In this document: piece after piece, positions 5,142-8,088 of the stretch
Numbering within the stretch: the first letter of the stretch is position 1
Layout: each line of letters starts with the position of its first letter
Notes under the pieces: generated by a model
The model's database searches: none
What the model was told of the DNA's origin: nothing
What the model saw: only the letters and a program-made list of their open reading frames with translations
Assembly (NCBI GenBank): GCA_902158745.1
Contig: CABGHH010000068.1
Coordinates: forward strand, 1 to 8,088
Direction: 5' to 3'
DNA: 8,088 nt
Origin: Candidatus Methanolliviera sp. GoM_asphalt
Lineage (GTDB): Archaea; Halobacteriota; Methanoliparia; Methanoliparales; Methanoliparaceae
Translations under genes and position numbers: made by a program

Positions 5142-5384
5142 GTGAAGGAGATTATATCACTAAACGATGTGGAACCCGAGACCACGATGATTGTAGAAAG
5201 GATTGAGGGTGACATAGTGGTAAAAACGAATTTGAATATGGTTGGAATTTTTGAAGGGGTTGAACTCACCGTTGTGGACACCATGGCACCACTTCAAAAA
5301 AGGGAGCTCTATGTGACCACTAAAATCGGAGAAGAACTGGTCACCATCGGTCGTGGATTGGCCGGAAAGATCTTGGTTTCTTAA
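5142..5384 (+). CDS. feoA: FeoA-domain ferrous iron transport protein
   Basis: An 80-residue stand-alone FeoA (SH3-like beta-barrel). FeoA is a small cytoplasmic partner of the FeoB ferrous-iron permease. Family features are the opening ISLNDVEPETTMIVERIEGD (5-24), the central LNMVGIFEGVELTVV (31-45) corresponding to the usual L-x2-(L/M)G-(I/L)-x2-G block, and the closing GRGLAGKILV (70-79). The GTG start is preceded by GAGGTGA (5134-5140); spacing from GAGG is only 4 nt, but the resulting N-terminus is what the family expects. The conserved Gly after the proline in the first block is replaced (EPET rather than xPGE), a minor oddity. No feoB is in the window. Instead a sensor kinase follows 35 nt downstream. 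Because DtxR itself carries an SH3 domain of this fold, a regulatory role with the SH3-less repressor is an alternative to transport. Confidence 0.85.
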   Translation: MKEIISLNDVEPETTMIVERIEGDIVVKTNLNMVGIFEGVELTVVDTMAPLQKRELYVTTKIGEELVTIGRGLAGKILVS

Positions 5385-5419
5385 AAATCCTAAAAAATAG
5401 AAGATCTGATTGAGGAGCA

Positions 5420-6901
5420 ATGGCGGAGAAAAAGAGTTTTATGGGTATAAAAATGGACGATGCGGCTTTATTTAAGAATTTTCCAACTCCGGCAAGCCTG
5501 ATGGATGAAAATGGTAATCTTATTGCCACAAATTTGGCCGCAAAAAGACCACTCGGGCGTTCAAGAGATGAAATAACAGGGGCCAAATTAGAGGAGCTAT
5601 ATACAAAAGAAGATGTAGAAAAGATCAAAAACGCCTTTGAAGAATCCAAGAGGACGGGCCGTTCAGCGTGTGAAGCCACCTGTCTAATGGGGGACGGAAC
5701 GACTTTTCCGGTGATTCTAAATTTCACTTCCGTTAGGGATGAAGAAGGTGATATCATAAACGTTTTGGAAACTGCTACCGATATAACTGAACTAAAAGAG
5801 AGAGAAAGAGAATTAAAGGCAGAGAAGAAGTACGTATCCGATCTCTTTAACGCCACGCCCGATCCAATTAGCATCGTCGATGCCGACGATATCAGAATCT
5901 ACTGCAATCCCGCAATGGAAGAGCTGACGGGTTTATCCATGGAAGAGCTGATCGGAAAGCCGGCAAATATAGTATTTGTGGAAGAGGAGAGGCCAGATAG
6001 TAAAAGAATTCTAGAAGGGATCATGGAGGGAGTGCACGAAAGCGGTCTTTCGCGAACGATCTTGACCAAAGATGGGAGAAGAATTCCCGTATCGGCCCAC
6101 ATCCACGCGAGAAGAGACGTAGATGGGAAGGTAATCGGAGCAATCGTCAATCTCAGAGATATAACCGAGTTGAAAGAGCGGGAGGATGAACTAGAAGCGA
6201 AGAACGCCGAGATGGAGAGATTCATTCACACCGTTGCCCACGACCTTCGCTCTCCATTAATCACGATAAGCTGCTTTGCAGGTATGCTCAAGAGAGATAT
6301 CGAGAAGAACAAGAGAGAAGATATCGAAACCGATTTTTTGATGATAGTAGACGCTGCCGGGAAGATGGATCGTCTCTTGAGAGATACGCTCGAACTTTCC
6401 AGAATCGGGCGGATAACGAACCCGCCTGAAGACGTCTCCTTCAAAGAGATCGTTAACGATGCTTTAGATCAGATCTCTGGAGAGATGGACTCCATTGAGA
6501 AGGATATCGAGATCACTGTAAAAGATTCCATATCGAAATCGAAAAAAGAGAAGATCGTTTACGTTGATAAAGAGAGGATCGTTGAGGTTCTTACAAACCT
6601 CATCTCTAACAGTATCAGTTACATGGGTGATCAACCCGAGCCGAAGATCGAGATAGGTTATCGGAAGGATGGAGCCTTCTTCGTCCGCGACAACGGGATA
6701 GGCATTCCACCTGATCAGCACGAGAAGGTCTTTGGGTTATTTTACAAGATAGATAAGAAGAGCGAGGGGGAGGGCACAGGACTCGCGATCGTGAAGCGAA
6801 TAGTCGAGGTGCACGGTGGTCGAGTCTGGATAGAATCTGAAGGTAAAAAAGGATCCACCTTCTACTTCACGCTATTGGAAAAGAAAAAAATCAGAATCTA
6901 G
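5420..6901 (+). CDS. Soluble PAS-PAS sensor histidine kinase
   Basis: A 493-residue cytoplasmic kinase with no signal peptide or membrane segment. PAS domain 1 spans about 15-122 and PAS domain 2 about 138-250. Each ends in the typical DITELKERE linker (121-129 and 247-255), and a short coiled coil follows. The HisKA domain (about 262-330) carries the phospho-acceptor His274 in HDLRSP. The HATPase domain (about 380-487) shows the N box LTNLISNSISYMG (391-403), G1 DNGIGIP (424-430), F box FGLFYKI (438-444) and G2 GEGTGLAIVK (450-459). All catalytic motifs are intact. The PAS ligand is unknown; PAS2 has Cys162 but no clear haem or flavin signature. No receiver-domain protein is visible. It is 35 nt after feoA and likely co-transcribed, so it should respond to the same metal-controlled promoter. 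GAGGAG (5412-5417) precedes the ATG at a short 2-nt distance. Confidence 0.93.
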   Translation: MAEKKSFMGIKMDDAALFKNFPTPASLMDENGNLIATNLAAKRPLGRSRDEITGAKLEELYTKEDVEKIKNAFEESKRTGRSACEATCLMGDGTTFPVILNFTSVRDEEGDIINVLETATDITELKERERELKAEKKYVSDLFNATPDPISIVDADDIRIYCNPAMEELTGLSMEELIGKPANIVFVEEERPDSKRILEGIMEGVHESGLSRTILTKDGRRIPVSAHIHARRDVDGKVIGAIVNLRDITELKEREDELEAKNAEMERFIHTVAHDLRSPLITISCFAGMLKRDIEKNKREDIETDFLMIVDAAGKMDRLLRDTLELSRIGRITNPPEDVSFKEIVNDALDQISGEMDSIEKDIEITVKDSISKSKKEKIVYVDKERIVEVLTNLISNSISYMGDQPEPKIEIGYRKDGAFFVRDNGIGIPPDQHEKVFGLFYKIDKKSEGEGTGLAIVKRIVEVHGGRVWIESEGKKGSTFYFTLLEKKKIRI

Positions 6902-6943
6902 ACGGGTACGTGACTCAAACATATTGATGTTTCAAGGAAGATA

Positions 6944-6960
6944 TTAGGCTATTTTCCTAA
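6944..6960. promoter_or_regulatory. Upstream metal-regulator box of the DUF2325 gene
   Basis: TTAGGCTATTTTCCTAA is a TTAGG-N7-CCTAA palindrome that matches the box of the DUF3795 promoter (4914-4930) at 15 of 17 positions. It lies at the upstream edge of the duplicated control segment. Confidence 0.55.
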
Positions 6961-7030
6961 AATCTAATCTCATTAGCATTTTTATCCAAAACCGAGCTTT
7001 TTTAGGGTATATTATTTCTATACCTAATAA
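6952..7030 (+). promoter_or_regulatory. DUF2325-gene control region, copy B of the duplicated ~79-bp segment
   Basis: It is homologous to 5046-5124. Shared parts are the palindrome CTAATCTCATTAG (6964-6976), an 11-nt non-conserved spacer of equal length, the 21 identical bases at 6987-7007, and TTAGG (7002-7006) and CCTAA (7023-7027) with the same 16-nt spacing as in copy A. Homology stops right after the CCTAATAA. The 179-nt gap 6902-7080 holds only these control elements. Confidence 0.6.
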
Positions 7031-7055
7031 TATAATAAATGTTAGGATCACCTAA
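7028..7055 (+). promoter_or_regulatory. Proximal TATA element and TTAGG-N4-CCTAA operator of the DUF2325 gene
   Basis: An AT-only TATA-like stretch (7028-7040) is followed by TTAGGATCACCTAA (7042-7055). The operator follows the TATA element at the same relative place and with the same N4 spacing as in the DtxR-family gene promoter (4021-4047). A start near 7060 would leave a short leader containing the ribosome site GGAGGT (7069-7074). Confidence 0.6.
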
Positions 7056-7080
7056 AAACTAAAAGTATGGAGGTATACAT

Positions 7081-8088
7081 GTGGAGAGAAAGATTTGGGA
7101 ATTTGAAGGTTTTACGACCTGCAGGGTCTTGGGGCTTACATTTGACAGTATCGAGATGAAAAATATCTTCAAAGAATTGAAGATCGATGGTCATCAATAC
7201 TTAACGGAGTCTGAGATGCACGGCGCGTTGGTTCGAGCGTGTGCAGAGCGTAATTCCGTCTCAGAATACATAGATAAGACATTGAAAGAGAGGTTTGAAC
7301 GATATAAAAGGAGGTTAAAAGGGCTCGATCAGGAAGATATCTCTCTACTCATCGAGGGTGGAGATGTAGCCAAAGATGTTCCCCTCGCCGCTCTCATCTG
7401 GTTTGCCGCGCGAAACCAGCATGAAAAAATACGTGAGATAGAGGGGAGGGTCTTCAATGCCGTACACATCAGAGAGCATCGAGCTTTAAGGTTTTACGAT
7501 GATCTTTGTAGAGAATTACCGCTCAACGGGACGGACAAAGAAGTGATATCTAAACTGAGATCGGCTTTGGAATTAAATGAAAAATTGAAGAGAAATTTTG
7601 AACGGTCAAAACGGAAGATAGATCAATTTAAGTCCGAGATAGACGTGATCAAGGCGGATAAATCAGAGCTTTCACTCGAATTGAAAGAGGAGAAGTGGTT
7701 GAACGAGGAGTTGAAGAAAAAATGGGAGAATTCTGGTGGAGAGGAGGCATTAGAGCAGATAGAGGAGCTGAAGAGAGAGGTCAAGTTTTTAGCGGGCGAG
7801 ATAAATGTGTTAAACGAAGAACTGATCGGGAGAATTGCTAAAAAACCGATTCTTGGGATCGGTTGTTGGAGAGATTATATCGAAGAGAGACCGATGATCG
7901 AAGATATGAACGGCGGTTCATCCCTCGAAGGTTTGTCCCTCAAAGGTAAAAATATTGCCCTCATCGGTGGTGTAGAATCACTCGTACCGTGTTACAGGGA
8001 GACGGTTGAGTCCTTAGACGGCATCTTTTACCACCACTGTGGGAGGTGTTCGGCGGATAAGAAAGATATAGAAGAACTCGTAGGAAAG
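7081..8088 (+). CDS. Coiled-coil DUF2325-domain protein (3' end beyond window)
   Basis: A 336-codon open frame that reaches the window edge without a stop. The GTG start has GGAGGT (7069-7074) 6 nt upstream; the ATG two bases earlier is in another frame that soon stops. Residues 1-150 form a mostly helical N-terminal region of unrecognised type, with CAERN, LAALIWFAARNQHEKI and REHRALRFYDDLC stretches. Residues about 155-250 are a long charged coiled coil (LKRNFERSKRKIDQFKSEI...). KKPILGIGCWRDYIEE follows. From about 288 the Rossmann-like DUF2325 domain begins (GKNIALIGGVESLVPCYRETVES, then GIFYHHCGRCS). Cysteines and histidines cluster at 262, 304, 318-320 and 323. DUF2325 has no firmly known role that I can cite. 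The promoter duplicates the feoA control region, so metal-regulated expression is inferred. Confidence 0.8.
   Translation, partial: MERKIWEFEGFTTCRVLGLTFDSIEMKNIFKELKIDGHQYLTESEMHGALVRACAERNSVSEYIDKTLKERFERYKRRLKGLDQEDISLLIEGGDVAKDVPLAALIWFAARNQHEKIREIEGRVFNAVHIREHRALRFYDDLCRELPLNGTDKEVISKLRSALELNEKLKRNFERSKRKIDQFKSEIDVIKADKSELSLELKEEKWLNEELKKKWENSGGEEALEQIEELKREVKFLAGEINVLNEELIGRIAKKPILGIGCWRDYIEERPMIEDMNGGSSLEGLSLKGKNIALIGGVESLVPCYRETVESLDGIFYHHCGRCSADKKDIEELVGK

Noticed and set aside
5385..5419. Separate operator or promoter for the kinase gene
   Set aside because: Only a single CCTAA half-site (5389-5393) and no TATA-like element at a suitable distance; co-transcription with feoA is simpler.
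7079..7081. ATG start two bases before the DUF2325 gene start
   Set aside because: Its frame stops after 26 codons, while the GTG frame stays open for 336 codons with coherent protein features.

Overview
The window looks like chromosomal DNA of a euryarchaeote. Three things point that way: an archaeal-type tRNA-Glu without an encoded CCA, Shine-Dalgarno sequences of the GAGGTGAT/GGTGAT type, and BRE/TATA-like promoter elements. A stomatin/NfeD pair and soluble PAS-histidine kinases fit a methanogen or ANME-like lineage, but that placement is an inference. I see no insertion sequence, integrase or CRISPR array.

Left part (1-3923). A macrodomain (ADP-ribose-type) protein is followed by tRNA-Glu(CUC) on the minus strand. 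A tightly packed plus-strand cluster follows: a small J-domain protein, a class I SAM methyltransferase (overlapping start), a slipin/stomatin, and a full-length NfeD membrane serine protease with the Ser/Lys dyad. The last two are the well-known stomatin-STOPP partners of membrane quality control. The 60-nt gap between them holds two consecutive perfect hairpins, and the second presents the NfeD Shine-Dalgarno in its loop.

Right part (3924-8088). This reads as a metal-responsive (probably iron) regulon. It contains a DtxR/MntR-family repressor with a DtxR-like Cys102 ligand and a leaderless start. It also contains a divergently oriented 10-cysteine DUF3795-type small protein, a stand-alone FeoA followed 35 nt later by a soluble PAS-PAS-histidine kinase, and a 3'-truncated coiled-coil DUF2325 protein that runs off the window. 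All four transcription units carry TTAGG...CCTAA palindromes at or near the promoter, most clearly just downstream of a TATA-like element. An approximately 79-bp control segment is duplicated upstream of feoA (5046-5124) and of the DUF2325 gene (6952-7030).

The simplest working model is that the DtxR-like protein represses itself, the DUF3795 gene, feoA-kinase and the DUF2325 gene when metal is plentiful. FeoB is not in the window. The most interesting unexplained parts are the DUF2325 and DUF3795 proteins and the kinase tied to FeoA, all under what looks like iron control.
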